This document shows positions 45,802 to 56,547 of a DNA stretch of 64,000 nucleotides, piece by piece. Position 1 is the first letter of the stretch. Each line of letters begins with the position of its first letter. The stretch is taken from positions 71,527,771 through 71,591,770 of the forward strand of contig NC_080672.1 of assembly GCF_030247195.1 (NCBI RefSeq), in the 5' to 3' direction. This DNA is from Topomyia yanbarensis. Taxonomy: Eukaryota; Arthropoda; Insecta; Diptera; Culicidae. The position numbers and the translations under genes were made by a program. Under the pieces are notes generated by a model. The model was not told where the DNA came from. It searched no databases and was given only the letters and a program-made list of their open reading frames with translations.

Positions 45802-46746
45802 GGGTAAGGTGGGGCAAATCCGACCGTTGGGTAAACCCGACCCCCCTTTGTTATCGAAAATCAGTAGCACTACGCGAACTAATATCAATGTTGTCGTGTA
45901 GAGCATCGAAAATAGTCATAATGGTAGTATGACAGCATTTTATTAGTCTACATTGAGATGCTCATACAACAAAAAGTGTGTTTTTACAACTTTAGATTTG
46001 ATTTTTGTGAATCATTGACTACAGGATATTTCTGATTGTCAAAGTCATTGCATAATAAATGTAAGTGGATTTAAATTCTTTGATTTAAGTCCTACAAAGT
46101 GCATAGATGAATTTAGTTCAACCTTTTTCATATATTTTTAAATTGCATCGTAATGAAAAATGACGCGGTGGGGCAAATCCGACCTCTAAATATTGGGGTA
46201 AATCCGACCGCTTTTTTTGCTAAGAAAATTTTTATTTATCAAATTTAAATATATTTTTATTGTTATTATTTATTATTTTTATGCAAAATGGTTCATAATT
46301 ACAAACGAGACACAAAAACGTGATGATTATAGTATTCGTCGAGCAATTGCTCCGATGCAAATGGGACTATCATTACGTGCTACTGCTCGTGATTTTAGCA
46401 TTCCAAGATTGATATTGAGCTCCATTTTCTTCATGTTACAATTCAATAACACAACATTCATTGATTTATCATTGAAAAACCATAAAATTTTAGTAATATC
46501 TGTACTAAATCAACCAAAAACATAGGGGGTCGGCTTTACCCCACCATTTTTGAAAACAGCAAAAACGAACATTTTTGTAAAACGCTTGTATCTCAGGATA
46601 TTCCGAAGATCTAAATAAAATGCTATATACAGAAAGTATACAGGAGTCTAACCTTTAATTTGGTATATAAAACGACTTGATCCGATGTAAAATGAGCATT
46701 TTACAGCCAAAACCATTTACTAGGTCGGATTTGCCCCACCTTACCC
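45802..46746 (+). mobile_element. TA element with perfect 24-bp TIRs and pogo-like HTH remnant
   Basis: The terminal repeats 45802-45825 and 46723-46746 are exact inverse copies (GGGTAAGGTGGGGCAAAT, then CCGACC) and both abut TA. Internal boxes repeat the core: GTGGGGCAAATCCGACC (46168-46184), GGGGTAAATCCGACC (46195-46209), and inverted GGTCGGCTTTACCCCACC (46528-46545). In a 102-codon frame at 46217-46525, residues 38-66 (YSIRRAIAPMQMGLSLRATA, then RDFSIPR) resemble the Pipsqueak-type helix-turn-helix of pogo/Tigger transposases, with the usual G-(M/L)-S-(L/I)-R-x-(A)-A and N/S-I-P-R anchors. The rest of a transposase is absent. The element is 945 bp and non-autonomous. Confidence 0.85.
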
Positions 46747-46748
46747 TA

Positions 46749-47282
46749 TTATTAAATTAAATTATGCAGGGATCTAGCCCATTTTTACATATACTCACTT
46801 TTATTTAATAAAATTTTAAATTACATTCTGTTCTAATTTTTAAATCTTTTAAATGTTCTTGAATTCTCAGATTTTTTTTTAAATTAAATTTTTTTTAACC
46901 ATCGCATTTTAAAATTTTTATTTTTTTTTTAATTTTAAAATTAAAATTTCAAATGCAAATTTTTTTGAATTTGTTAATCTGCCTATGTTTTAAATAAGCC
47001 TTTAAATTCTCAATTTTTGTTTTCTATATTTTTTAATTTTAGGATTCCAAATTTTGAACTTTTCAAATTTTTGAATCTTTATATTTCTTATATTTCATTT
47101 TTATACTTTTAAATTTTAATTTTTTCATGTTTTGGAATGTTTTTATTTTTGAAGTTTTGAACAACAAATTTTCAAATTTTCTTAATTTTCGATTTTAAAG
47201 CATTTAATTTTTAAAATTTGAAATTAAAACTTGAAATTTTGAAACACTTGGATTTTTAAATTTATGAGTTCTTGAATTTGAT
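46749..47282. repeat. AATTTTTAAATTTT low-complexity tract
   Basis: About 500 bases almost wholly of A and T, with AATTTT/AAATTT words every 8-15 bases and occasional C or G. No coding or element signal. Confidence 0.7.
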
Positions 47283-47415
47283 TTTTTATTTCGTTTATAG
47301 ATGTTCAAGCCTTGGGATCATTCGCTTCTTTTTTCGGTATAGAAAAATCTCATTAGAAAACTCTCTGACTCTATGTGCGGGATTGGTAATTGAACCCAGG
47401 TGAGCTGCGAACTTC
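47283..47415 (-). mobile_element. tRNA-derived SINE, copy 3 (5'-truncated)
   Basis: On the minus strand GCAGCTCACCTGGGTTCAAT with the B box GGTTCAATTAC, then the body and the tail TCTATAAACGAAATAAAAAA, match copies 1 and 2. The A-box part is missing. Confidence 0.75.
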
Positions 47416-47419
47416 TCCG

Positions 47420-48000
47420 ATTAAATACAACGTGTTATTTCTCCGAATAAATAAAACCGCCGGAGAATGAACGAATAAGTTTATCACGGTATCCTTTTTG
47501 CGCTCGCTGCTGGTTGGTAAAGCTGTATTATCGTGCAACATGAGGCCAATCGATGTCGCTATTCACCTCACATACAGAACTCCTATCCCTTACCACACCG
47601 CGGTGCCAGCCGGGGTACAGGCTTCCTTTTGCCGTTTTTTGCTTAACCCTCCGGAAGTCGCGCAAATGGCCCACTGAACGAGTAGCCGCTGGTGCGTTAA
47701 GACGATTTCGCTTGATTTTCAGAGCAGCGTGCACTCGGGACTGGGTCGGGTGCTATTCCCAAGCGTTCTCAGTTCGTTCACTTCGACAGGTTAACGGATT
47801 GGAGTCTGTCTCAGTTTCGTTTCGAGCGGGAGTGTCATTAGTGAAGATCGGCTAGGATCTGTTATCGTATGCTGACAGGGAAAGGGGACAAACGACGCGC
47901 GTGTGAAACTGCTAGTGTATCCGTCTTGCAGAGTGAATCTTTCGGCTCGGTTTGTATAGATGCCTCGATTAAAATTTTTTCTCAATAAATAGTTGTTAGG
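47420..48000. other. Unassigned GC-mixed segment next to a repeat
   Basis: It is more GC-rich than its neighbours at 47560-47830. Frames on both strands overlap and have no domain. TCAGTTCGTTCACTTCG and TCTCAGTTTCGTTTCGAGCG at 47769-47827 look like arthropod initiator sequences and could belong to the promoter or LTR of a retroelement, but no partner or coding region is seen. Confidence 0.35.
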
Positions 48001-48004
48001 AAAT

Positions 48005-49765
48005 TAGCCTCAATAAAACCTTAATTTGACTAGTATCGATGATCACGGGCCAATACGTATTGAAAATTCGCCGCGTCTGTCATTATGAATCTAATTTCAA
48101 TTTACGTTTTTGCTAACAAGCCCGTGTATAAGGTTAACGATCCTTTATATTTCCCTTCAATGTTCGATATTATCGTTCGTATACGTGTATTTCACAAACA
48201 ATACGGTATGGAAAATAGGAAATACTTTCCTTGAATTATAACATCTTGAACTATCATAATTCTTTGTCTGTACAACGTATTATCACTCGGTAGTATAACG
48301 TAGAGAAGGAATAGCGAAATTTGTCTGAATACTGTCGCAATAAATAGTGATCCGAACCATTATGCAGATAAGATTAGTTTTTCTAGGTAATACTCCCACG
48401 GTCGGCTGTGTGGAGATCAAATTGCTTTTGTTTAGAAAAAATAGGATACTCTGGGTAGTCGGCTACAGTTTGGCGGATTCATGTCCTTTGGAACAAAATG
48501 GACAGAATTGGCCTCATACCGCTCCAGAACACTTTTAGAATAGTGCATGATGCCAAATCTGGCCAAAATAGCGGAGCTTCGTCGTGCTGCTGCAAGAACG
48601 GCAAAAGGCGCTTCTCGAGGCACTCAGATTTGTAGATCTCGCCATTTACTGTGCCCTTTGTCACGATAGGCTCACTCCTCAGTCCGCAAGAGCAGATGGC
48701 CTGCCAAATGAGATATTTGGAGGCGAACTTCGACATTTTCTTCTTCTTAAATTTGTCGTCCACATAGAACTTGCTCTTGCCGGTGAAAAACTCCAACCCC
48801 AGAATTTGCTTGAAATCGGCTTTTATATACGTTTCGTCGTCCATCACACAGCAGCCATATTTTGTCAGCATCTTCTCGTAGAGCTTCCGTGCCCGAGTTT
48901 TAGCCGTCGATTGTTGCCGCTCATCGCGGTTTGGGAAGTTCTGTACCTTGTATGTACGTAGTCCAGCTCTCTTCTTTGCATTCTGGACGTAGCTCTGCAA
49001 CATGCCGATCTTTTTAGCCAATTCACGGCTTCAGACGTTGGGATTTGCTTTAGTCATCCGCTTCACCTTTCCCTCCGTCTTTTTGTTCTCCGGTCCTCGT
49101 TTTCTTCCAGCTCCTTTGCCGTGGTCCAACGTCAACCGCTCCTGGAACCGCTTCATCACTCTGGAGACGGTTGAATGGTGAATGTTCAACATTTTTCCCA
49201 ACTGCCGGTGCGACAGGTCAGGAAATTCCAGGTGTTTGGAAAGAATTTGTTCTCTCGACTCGCGTTGGTTCACCTCCATTTTCGTTGAATCGAAAAACAC
49301 GACTTCGACGTGTGCAAAATTTGGTTGATCTTTACCCAATGGTAAAAAAGTTATGCCCTGTTGAATGTGTCGCAATAATTGCGTGTTCGCCCTTTACTAC
49401 CTAATAAACCATGCTTTACCGGTCTCATCGCTTGCTTGGAGCGAATCCTAGACCTTATACCCTTCCTATCCACAAACTCCGCGACACCTATGGAAGAGTC
49501 TGATGAGTCGTACACCTTCCGTTAAGTAGGTGAAGCATCAATACTTCCCATCTACCTTATCCTTTATCCTTCCTCGTGAACGATGGAGATGGGGACGGTC
49601 GGCAATACTGTTGAGGTATGGGTCGGATTGGTATGAATTCCTACCTACCACTTCCTAAGCAACTCTTATTAGATAATCAGCAGTCAAACATGATGAAGTC
49701 AGTGTGCAATCCGCCAAAATCTTCGTCACAACGCAACGCAACGCAATCTTTCTAGTCCTCAATAA
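48005..49765. repeat. 0.9-kb repeat V, copy 1, split by a mariner
   Basis: Parts 48005-48466 and 49400-49765 match 54060-54525 and 54618-54975 in the same order. Landmarks: AAAATTCGCCGCGTCTGT, TACTCCCACGGTCGGCTGTG, CATCGCTTGCTTGGAGCGA, CTCCGCGACACCTATGGAAG, AACGATGGAGATGGGG and GATGAAGTCAGTGTGCAATC. There is no protein domain in it. It could be a solo LTR or a non-autonomous element; the ends are not sharp enough to decide. Confidence 0.8.
48467..49394 (-). pseudogene. Tc1/mariner DD37E transposase, 3'-truncated copy
   Basis: The minus-strand TIR at the right, AAGGGCGAACACGCAATTAT, is followed by a transposase. An N-terminal helix-turn-helix (FPDLSHRQLGKMLNIHHSTV) comes first, then KKTEGKVKRMTKANPNV and an in-frame TGA at 49031-49033. 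In the same frame follow MLQSYVQNAKKRAGL-type wording, the first catalytic Asp in CCVMDDETYIKADF, and the second in LFWPDLASC. A frameshift lies near 48535. The sequence stops at about 48467, just after KDMNPPN, so the third catalytic residue and the right TIR are lost. A TA (49395-49396) flanks the intact end. Compare the fuller copy at 57784. Confidence 0.9.
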
Positions 49766-50325
49766 TGATGAGCAAGTTGAAATAAAATCGATGTTGCCAG
49801 ATCGATCCCCTTAATTAAAAAAAAAATCGGTGCTGCCAAAAAGATCGAATGCGACCAACGAAATCGTTCGTAATATACACAATCGTTTATTAAAATAAAC
49901 GAAACATTTCGTTTCATTCCCGAAAAATAATGTAGTTTTCAACGATAGCATTCGTGCAGTGTATAATGGAAAATGTAAAATTTACGAAAGCTTTCGTTCA
50001 CCAAGCGGCCATTCTTATTCATGAAATGAACGAAACCTACTATTTACAATGAACGAAAATACTTCGTTGCAGAGAACGACAAATGAACTTGTGCATTGCA
50101 TGATCAATCAATTATTACATTTGCGAATTTATATTATCAGTGTACAACAGTTCATACTATTTAATTTTCTGAAGCGAATTTTTAAAGCTATTTTTCTTGA
50201 TTCGATATTATTGCGACTTCGGCGGTTTGGTCGATTCATGATCAAATTGTGCTTGGGAGTAGCGAAACATCTTTCAATGTGCAACTCCTGGTAATCCTAA
50301 AGTGAATACCATATTGATGAATACC
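49766..50325. other. Spacer with ACGAAA dyads
   Basis: Between 49855 and 50060 the words CGTTTATTAAAATAAACG, GAAACATTTCGTTTC and ACGAAAGCTTTCGT form three short palindromes, all built on ACGAAA/TTTCGT. Nothing else is recognised. The 81-codon frame at 50049-50294 has no domain. Confidence 0.45.
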
Positions 50326-50329
50326 GTCG

Positions 50330-50695
50330 CCGGCCAGGCCCGAACGTAGATCGCGGAAGGAAAGGGAAGGAATGGTTAGTCCGATACTTGCTTTTGCTAG
50401 AAGCCGTATATACTACTGCGCACTCCACAAGTATCACGGGAGGAGGATAATTGTTAGTAAGTATAGAAAGTTGGATTCTACTTCATCTTTACCGACGCCA
50501 TAGAGAGGTGATTCCACTATCTGAGCTAGTTATTAATCCATCAATGGCTTTACTTACCTTCCGAAGGAAGACGTGGCCACAGATTTTTTCACCTCACAAA
50601 AATCTCAACGTCCTCGGCTGGAATTGAACCAAGGCCAACTGGAATGAGTGGCGGTCACGATTATCACTCAACCACCAGCAGCGCCGTTACCAACG
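50330..50695 (-). mobile_element. Second tRNA-derived SINE family
   Basis: On the minus strand the A box TGGTTGAGTGATAAT (50674-50660) and B box GGTTCAATTCC (50630-50620) are correctly spaced. AGCCGAGGACGTTGAGATTT follows, then ACGTCTTCCTTCGGAAGGTA and AGTAAAGCCATTGATGG. The last phrases recall the Feilai SINE of Aedes as I remember it. The body runs to about 50330. A related tail-like segment occurs at 55530-55625. Confidence 0.75.
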
Positions 50696-50699
50696 AATC

Positions 50700-51237
50700 A
50701 GATCAATAGAAACGTCTATTAACTTTAATCTTCCCAAAAATTATTCCGTGGTCAACTCTGTCAAACGCTGCTTTCAAGTCAGTATATACCGTATTAATTT
50801 GAGAACCAGCGTTCATATTTCGTAAGCTGAAATAGACGAATTGAACGAGATTCTTAGAAGTTGATCTTTTTTGGGAGGAATCCGTGTTGGTCAGGGGAAG
50901 TATAGCTTTGAATAGATGATATGATCTCAAACACTTTGGAACAAGCACACAACGATGTAATTCCCCAGTAACTTTGAACCTTTTTTCCATCTTCATTATT
51001 TAAACACAAGAAACACAATTGACCTTCTCCAGCTGGGGGGAAAACAACACTTTCAAAGGGATCTGGGATAGGAATAGGATTTTCAACGGTTCAATTAACG
51101 CGTTAGCGTATTTGACAACACATGAAGCTATGCTATCAAGACCAGGAGTTGCTAAATATTTTAGTTTGCTGATAAATGATATAATCTGCCGTTCTGTGAC
51201 CGTGAATCTTCTCATAGAACAGATATTTGGGATCTAA
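50700..51237 (-). pseudogene. Jockey-like LINE RT fragment
   Basis: Minus-strand translation gives ISFISKLKYLATPGLDSIAS (pre-RT and first RT block; the usual SPGPDGIP-type box is degenerate), then after stops and frame changes QKRSTSKNLVQFVYFSLRNM (for a GFVKKRST-type box) and VYTDLKAAFDRVDHGIIFGK (motif A, catalytic Asp present). It ends at the SINE near 50700 before motifs B and C. The wording is that of Jockey-clade elements common in mosquitoes. Confidence 0.85.
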
Positions 51238-52631
51238 AGAAAAATATTTTAGCTGCTTCATTTTCTTAAAAGAAATAAACAAATATATCCCGATTCTGTC
51301 AATTTCCCCATTTCGTCAGCCTATAACACACATAGGGGCTGATAAAAAAGAGTTTGTACTGTATGACACCCGGCCGAAATCGATTTTCAAAGTGATTTCA
51401 TAACCTTTCTAAAGGTGCAATGCAAAAGCGCTATCCTAAACATACGATCACCGTAAAATGATTTTAAAACAAACCAATAGTGCAACGGTCTACTTTCCAA
51501 AAGTAGAATATTTTTTCCGATAACAGCACTGCAACAGTACCAGTCTAAAGGATCTCTTCTCACCTCATGCATCGTCCCTAAGTAGAACCACCGATACCTA
51601 TAACGGCGGTGTGTCCTTCAATTGCTAATTACATTCCTGCCCTCGACCAGAACCGGTCCAGTCCAGGCCAGCTTGCCGGTATGGTAACTTTTGAGTGTTA
51701 GTAGGGCAAACTGTAAATTCTGCTGCCAAAGAACCGGATTCCCAGCCGAGCAGGTTATTTTTCGGTGACCGGCCTGCCCAGATTGCGAACGCCAACGAAC
51801 AGTGGCTGTGATGCATCGACGGGGCCCAATTTTCTTCTTTTTTCCATCCTCTCGATACACGATCCTGGTATGAATGTCCCCGCGGGAAAGCATATTAAAC
51901 CCGTCCGTAAAGCAACGACAAGTACACTTACTGCCTCAGTTACGCGCTTCGTTGAATCTGCATGGAAAACCAATCAGAGTATGCAAAAATCTGATAAATT
52001 ATTTCGTTTTCCTTACCGCATTCCGTTCCCGAGACCGACTCGGTCGTGGACATTTTTAGCATGGATCCTACCGAAAATATACCGTACATACGGGCATAAT
52101 GATGTTCGGTGGGCAGCAATTACCCCTTACACTGTCATTATTTTTAATTTATTCAATCTGGTCTCCAGGTTTGTAGCCGGACCCGAGAAGCCGAGGTCGC
52201 TAACCGATCATTTCCATCTCAGCAGATTTTCTCGTAAAGAACACACGGAAAGATTTCATGTTTAGTAACACAAATCCCTCAATTAGACACACATTTTGGA
52301 TGGTAATAGCTTGTAGTCAAAATTGAAGAAAGTTGAAAATGAGTTTATTGAAATTTTTTGTAGCTATTTAAATATTTGTAGACCAACATTTTCCGTGTTT
52401 CAATAATTCTGCGGTACTCTGGCTTGCCATCAGGTTATTGCTCTTAGTAGTAAGCACCGACAATTGATTTCAACCATTGTTGATAATTGTAGTGCCACAA
52501 TCTGTTTAAGATTTGTTTTATCATCTAGGGCAACATCACCATTTCTTTGAATCCGATCGAAAATTATGTTTTGAAAATAGGAAAAGTAAATCCACTTTTT
52601 TTTAATACTGCCAACCTTGTTCCAATAATAA
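51238..52631. other. Spacer with long unsupported frames
   Basis: A 166-codon plus-strand frame (51765-52265) lies opposite frames of 91, 72 and 63 codons. None has a domain I recognise. The composition at 51600-52230 is GC-richer than average for the window, which by itself lengthens chance frames. I leave it unassigned. Confidence 0.4.
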
Positions 52632-52901
52632 TTTTCCCACCGTCCTCCACCCAGCTCAGCCGGTGAAAACTTTCTTCCCGAACCATTTCTCGCGGTTGAT
52701 GATGTCTCTCGCAAAGCAGACCTGGAACACCAACAAACGTCGGAAGCTGATGAAGCTCTCCAATTTATCATCGCTGTAATCAGAGAGCAGTCCGTGGAGG
52801 AAGATCCCATCATAAAGGGCATGGTTCCGTTCGTCCCGTTACTGTGCGTCGAAGTGCTCGCGAAATTCACGAGTCCTCGCAACGCCGCCGTGGCTTGGTG
52901 A
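52632..52901 (+). CDS. Candidate terminal exon, unknown protein
   Basis: An open frame of 89 codons without an early ATG runs from 52632 to a TGA at 52899-52901. It is preceded by TAA TAA and by acceptor-like CCACCCAG and CTCAG. From about residue 11 it reads GENFLPEPFLAVDDVSRKAD, then EADEALQFIIAVIREQSVEE, then KGMVPFVPLLCVEVLAKF. The mix of acidic, amphipathic and hydrophobic stretches and the third-position G/C preference look protein-like, unlike the surrounding AT-rich DNA. A 150-codon frame on the other strand (52430-52882) covers it and is probably its shadow. I recognise no family. It could be the last exon of a host gene, a pseudogene exon or a chance frame. Confidence 0.3.
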   Translation, partial: FSHRPPPSSAGENFLPEPFLAVDDVSRKADLEHQQTSEADEALQFIIAVIREQSVEEDPIIKGMVPFVPLLCVEVLAKFTSPRNAAVAW

Positions 52902-54054
52902 AATGTTGATTAAACGAGTGACAGGACCAGTGATTCGCGACTGTCCCGAGGTGACCTGAAAGATGTTACCCCTCTTTCACATCGCGCCACCCAACCGCGC
53001 AAACTTTTTTGAGCGTTGTGTTTTTATGCTCGTAAAAGCTTGTCTGTTGAATGTGGGTTTCACGTTGATGGATAGCATGGTGGTGCTGTGTAGAAGAGTT
53101 TTTGAGAACCCAGGAATCAGTTTCATCGAAGCGAAGTAATTGAAATATATTGTTGTTGTTTTTTGTGTTATCTGGCACTTACGAAAGTTATTGAACAATT
53201 TTGTGAAATGAGTAATTCTAGTGATCAATATCTGCCATCATTTGATAATAACTGGTTCCAAGGGCACTATCAGAATTCTTTTTGATTTCAATCACCTGAT
53301 GGTATAGGGTTACTGTTCCTTAATTCATCTTTGTGCATCTATTCATGCTATCAATATGAAGGCATTGCGCAGTGATCCCAACGAGCAAAAAGGGGCTGCT
53401 TGTGTCAAAATTGTTGATTTTAGCAATGTGATGTCTTTGAGGAAGTTTCTTGGAATGAAACTCTCCTTTATGTCTCATCGGATCGATGATTATTAATCCC
53501 TGTAATAATGAGCTAGGATTTTTTATTTTTTCAATGATTCTTGTAGAAAAATACACCATTCAGCAAAGTTATAGAGAAACTTACTGTTTTGAGTGTTTGT
53601 TTTTAAATCATTGCTGCTGTAATGGTTTTTGAGATAAAGGGAGTTTGTGAAAGACCCCTCAAAAACAGTTTTTGAACCAAAAGTTCTTTTATTATGTTTT
53701 AAGGGTCATTAAACGGTGAGTTAACATAGTCTTTACTAAAGAGATTGGAATGGCAGGAAGACGCCATGTTCCGTTTAGAGTTTCAATTCAGCTGCAGAAG
53801 CTTATAACTGAGTTCGGATCTGGACGGAGCATGTCGTTTCTTTGTTTTTTTTAATCTCTTTAGTTCTCACAAGTCTCCTATTGCCTCCTCGCGAGTCTAA
53901 GTCTATTGATGACATTTGGTGCTTAGAACGGCGACGACTGGGTGCTATCAGCCTTCTGCCGATAGTAGCAGAATGAGAGGGTGTGAACAGATCTAATCAA
54001 GGAAACACTACCGTAAAAATGAATATCTGAACGGAAATCAGCCGCAACAAGACT
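52902..54054. other. Spacer, nothing recognised
   Basis: No domain-bearing frame. At 53910-53935 ACATTTGGTGCTTAGAACGG resembles the primer-binding neighbourhood of some BEL/Pao retrotransposons, but no LTR or coding part supports that reading. Confidence 0.35.
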
Positions 54055-54975
54055 TTAATCTGACTAGTATTAGACTAGATGAGCGCGCGTCAATACGTAC
54101 TTAAAATTCGCCGCGTCTGTTTTTATGAATCTAAAGTTCAGTTATTGCTAAACAGCCCGTGTATCAGGTTAACAATTATTTGTATTTTTCTTCAATGGTC
54201 GTTATTATCGCTCGTATACGTGTATTTTACAAATAATCCAATACGTAAAACAGGAAATATATACCTTGATTTATAACATCTCGCGCTATAATAACTCCTT
54301 GTCTGTATATTGTGTTATCACTCGGTAGTTTTCAACCAAATAAATATACCGTAGAGAAGAAGTAGCGATTTCTGTCTAAATGCTGTTACAATAGATAGTG
54401 ATCCGGCCCATTACGCAGATGAGATTAGCTTTTCTAGGTAATACTCCCACGGTCGGCTGTGTGGAGTTCAAAATGTTTTTGTTTATGAAACATAGGATAC
54501 TCTCGGTAGCCGGCTGCCCGGAGTTTAAAAAGAATCAAAAACTAAACAAGATCTTCTCTTTTTCGAGTGATCGTGTACTCGAAGACTAACCAAACAATGA
54601 CATAATAAAATATTCTTTACAGGTCGCATCGCTTGCTTGGAGCGATTCCTAGACCTTACACCCTTCCAAACCACCAACTCCGCGACACCTATGGAAGAGT
54701 CTGATGAATCGTCGTCCTTCCGTTAAGTAGGTGGAGCATCAACACTTCGCGTCTATCTTATCCTTTATCCTTCCCGTGAACGATGGAGATGGGGGCGGTC
54801 GGCAATGATGGCTATCATGCTGTTGAGGTTTTAATATGGGTCGGGTTGGTATGAATTCTTACTTACCACATCCCAAGCAACTCTTATTAGGTAATCAGCA
54901 GTCATACATGATGAAGTCAGTGTGCAATCCACCAAAATCATCGTCACAACGCAACGAAACGCAACGAAAAGTTCT
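54055..54975. repeat. 0.9-kb repeat V, copy 2
   Basis: It corresponds to 48005-48466 plus 49400-49765 in the same orientation. It lacks the mariner; at the matching place (about 54525-54615) it has about 90 unrelated bases. Many substitutions separate the copies. It is non-coding. Confidence 0.8.
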
Positions 54976-55215
54976 TATTATCTTTTAAGGGGAAGTTTTT
55001 TCAGGTTTGGGCAAAAATGCATCGAAGTTTGATTTTTTTGTGAGATAATAAATCGACATAGGAACATCCAGTTTTGTTTGCCGGATATGTTGATTAGTTT
55101 TCAATTTCAAAATGGCGGCTTGCGTCGCGAAACTTTGTCTTCGAACTTCAAGTCTACAGTCTCTTGTGTTGAACTGAAATGAACGAGCCCTTTTTTGCAC
55201 TTTGTGACCACATTA

Positions 55216-55412
55216 GAGTGGCTCGACGTATGTCATTTTTCAGCACAGCACTTTATGAGTTTTTCTTGTGGTCCTAAATGCTTGAGCAAAATTTGGGAAC
55301 GGTTGGTTGTTTCCTGTGTTTGCACATTGTGTTTACAGTTTGTATGAGATTTAATGTGGGAAAATCAATTATTTTGCATTTCCGTAATAAAGGTCGCTAT
55401 TTCAGTCAAGTG
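55216..55412. mobile_element. Single arm of the 41743-43664 element family
   Basis: After TA (55214-55215) GAGTGGCTCGACG starts a sequence that follows the left arm of the 1.9-kb element: ATTTTTCAGCACAGCACTTT, GGTTGTTTCCTGTGTTTGCA and AATCAATTATTTTGCATTTC. It breaks off near 55412, and no second arm is found. Confidence 0.8.
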
Positions 55413-55439
55413 ATTGACCAATTGAGTGAAAAGGCCCAG

Positions 55440-55798
55440 TGAACCAAAGAATGATACTTGGGAGCAGCAAATCATTCCCACTGTGTATGCTTCACTCTCC
55501 CAAAATTTCCATTAATGGTCGTCCAATGCTGCGCAACCGGGGCAGAAAAGGAATGTTAGTTCGGCACTCGCTGTCAAGTGTCAATAGAGATTAAGACTAC
55601 CTCTGTATCTTCGTGAGCATCTAAAGAAAGGTAAAGGTGTGTTAGTAGGAGAGGGGCAAAATCAGGTGATGTCTTGGCGGACGATCTTACGTTCTTAGCA
55701 ATATGCTCAAAAGCCGTTCGCGATCAATTCCCGAAAATTTTTAACGAACGACTTCTCTGCAAGAATAAGTGATATACGAAATTTATTTTCTGAATTAA
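55440..55798. other. Spacer with a SINE-tail-like stretch
   Basis: 55530-55625 (GCGCAACCGGGGCAGAAAAG, GAATGTTAGTTCGGCACTCG) resembles 50335-50400 of the second SINE family. No tRNA-like head is seen. The rest is unassigned. Confidence 0.4.
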
Positions 55799-55802
55799 TT
55801 AA

Positions 55803-56543
55803 GAGGTTATATACAAAGTTGTAACGAGCAAGTGAGCTAAGTTTGTGATTTTTTTAAAGTGCTTTTAAATTTTATTTGAATAATCCAAATACAATTGGTT
55901 GGTAGCACTATCGAAGATGTAAAAACCAAGTTGAATTGAAAAAATATTCCAGGTAGTCGGAGTTATGGCCCATCCCCCGAAGTGTGTTTTTTGGCAGAGG
56001 TTTGCGGTGAATGATCTCCAAGCCGAACCGCTCAACTGAAATTCAAAAGAAGAAGAATAAGAAGATTACATGGTGCTACAGTGATTTTGTACTTTTCAAC
56101 TGACCTAGTATAGGTTTTAGATCTCGCTAAATGCAACAGAAGACAATGTTTGAAAAAGGTTGTATACCCTCAAAATCTTGATTTATGGCAAAAGAAACTA
56201 TTTTTTGGGACATTCGGCCTTCAAAAAATCATCACGCGATTTTTTTAGTGTTCTGGAATGAAAAAGAAATAACCTTTTCAACCATATGCTATGTTATGTT
56301 CTTTCGTTAAATATACTTTGCGGTTTTGGGCCAACAATATGAAAACAACCGTAATTTTGCTATTTTTTTCATGAAAATTATGAAAATTACTCAACATTCT
56401 TCTGTAGAAGCGTCTTTCTTTCAATAAAATTTTAGAGAAAGCACTCAATTACGCATCCAATGACCTATTTATCACGCACATCGGTTGATAAATGGCAGAG
56501 TTATTAATTTTATTCCAAATTAGAAACTTGCTCGCATGAACTC
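55803..56543. mobile_element. TTAA element, left member of an inverted pair
   Basis: It is flanked by TTAA at 55799-55802 and 56544-56547. The outer end is GAGGTTATATACAAAGTT. The segment GTCGGAGTTATGGCCCATC, then GCAGAGGTTTGCGGTGA, matches the internal part of the TTAA MITE at 9245-9974, so it belongs to the same or a sister family. From about 56240 to 56540 it is the inverse of 56711-57010. Confidence 0.75.
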
Positions 56544-56547
56544 TTAA

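Noticed and set aside
47560..47860. Host promoter with arthropod initiator
   Set aside because: TCAGTT words are frequent by chance, and no downstream coding region or conserved spacing to a DPE could be shown.
48584..48961. 125-codon plus-strand frame
   Set aside because: It is the antisense shadow of the mariner transposase.
50600..50695. Functional tRNA gene on the minus strand
   Set aside because: The tRNA-like head continues into a SINE body, and acceptor pairing is not evident.
51765..52265. 166-codon plus-strand frame as a gene
   Set aside because: No recognisable domain. Several frames are open on the opposite strand over the same GC-richer stretch, so length alone is not evidence.
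53905..53940. LTR primer-binding site of a BEL-like retrotransposon
   Set aside because: A short similarity only. No paired LTRs, gag or pol nearby.
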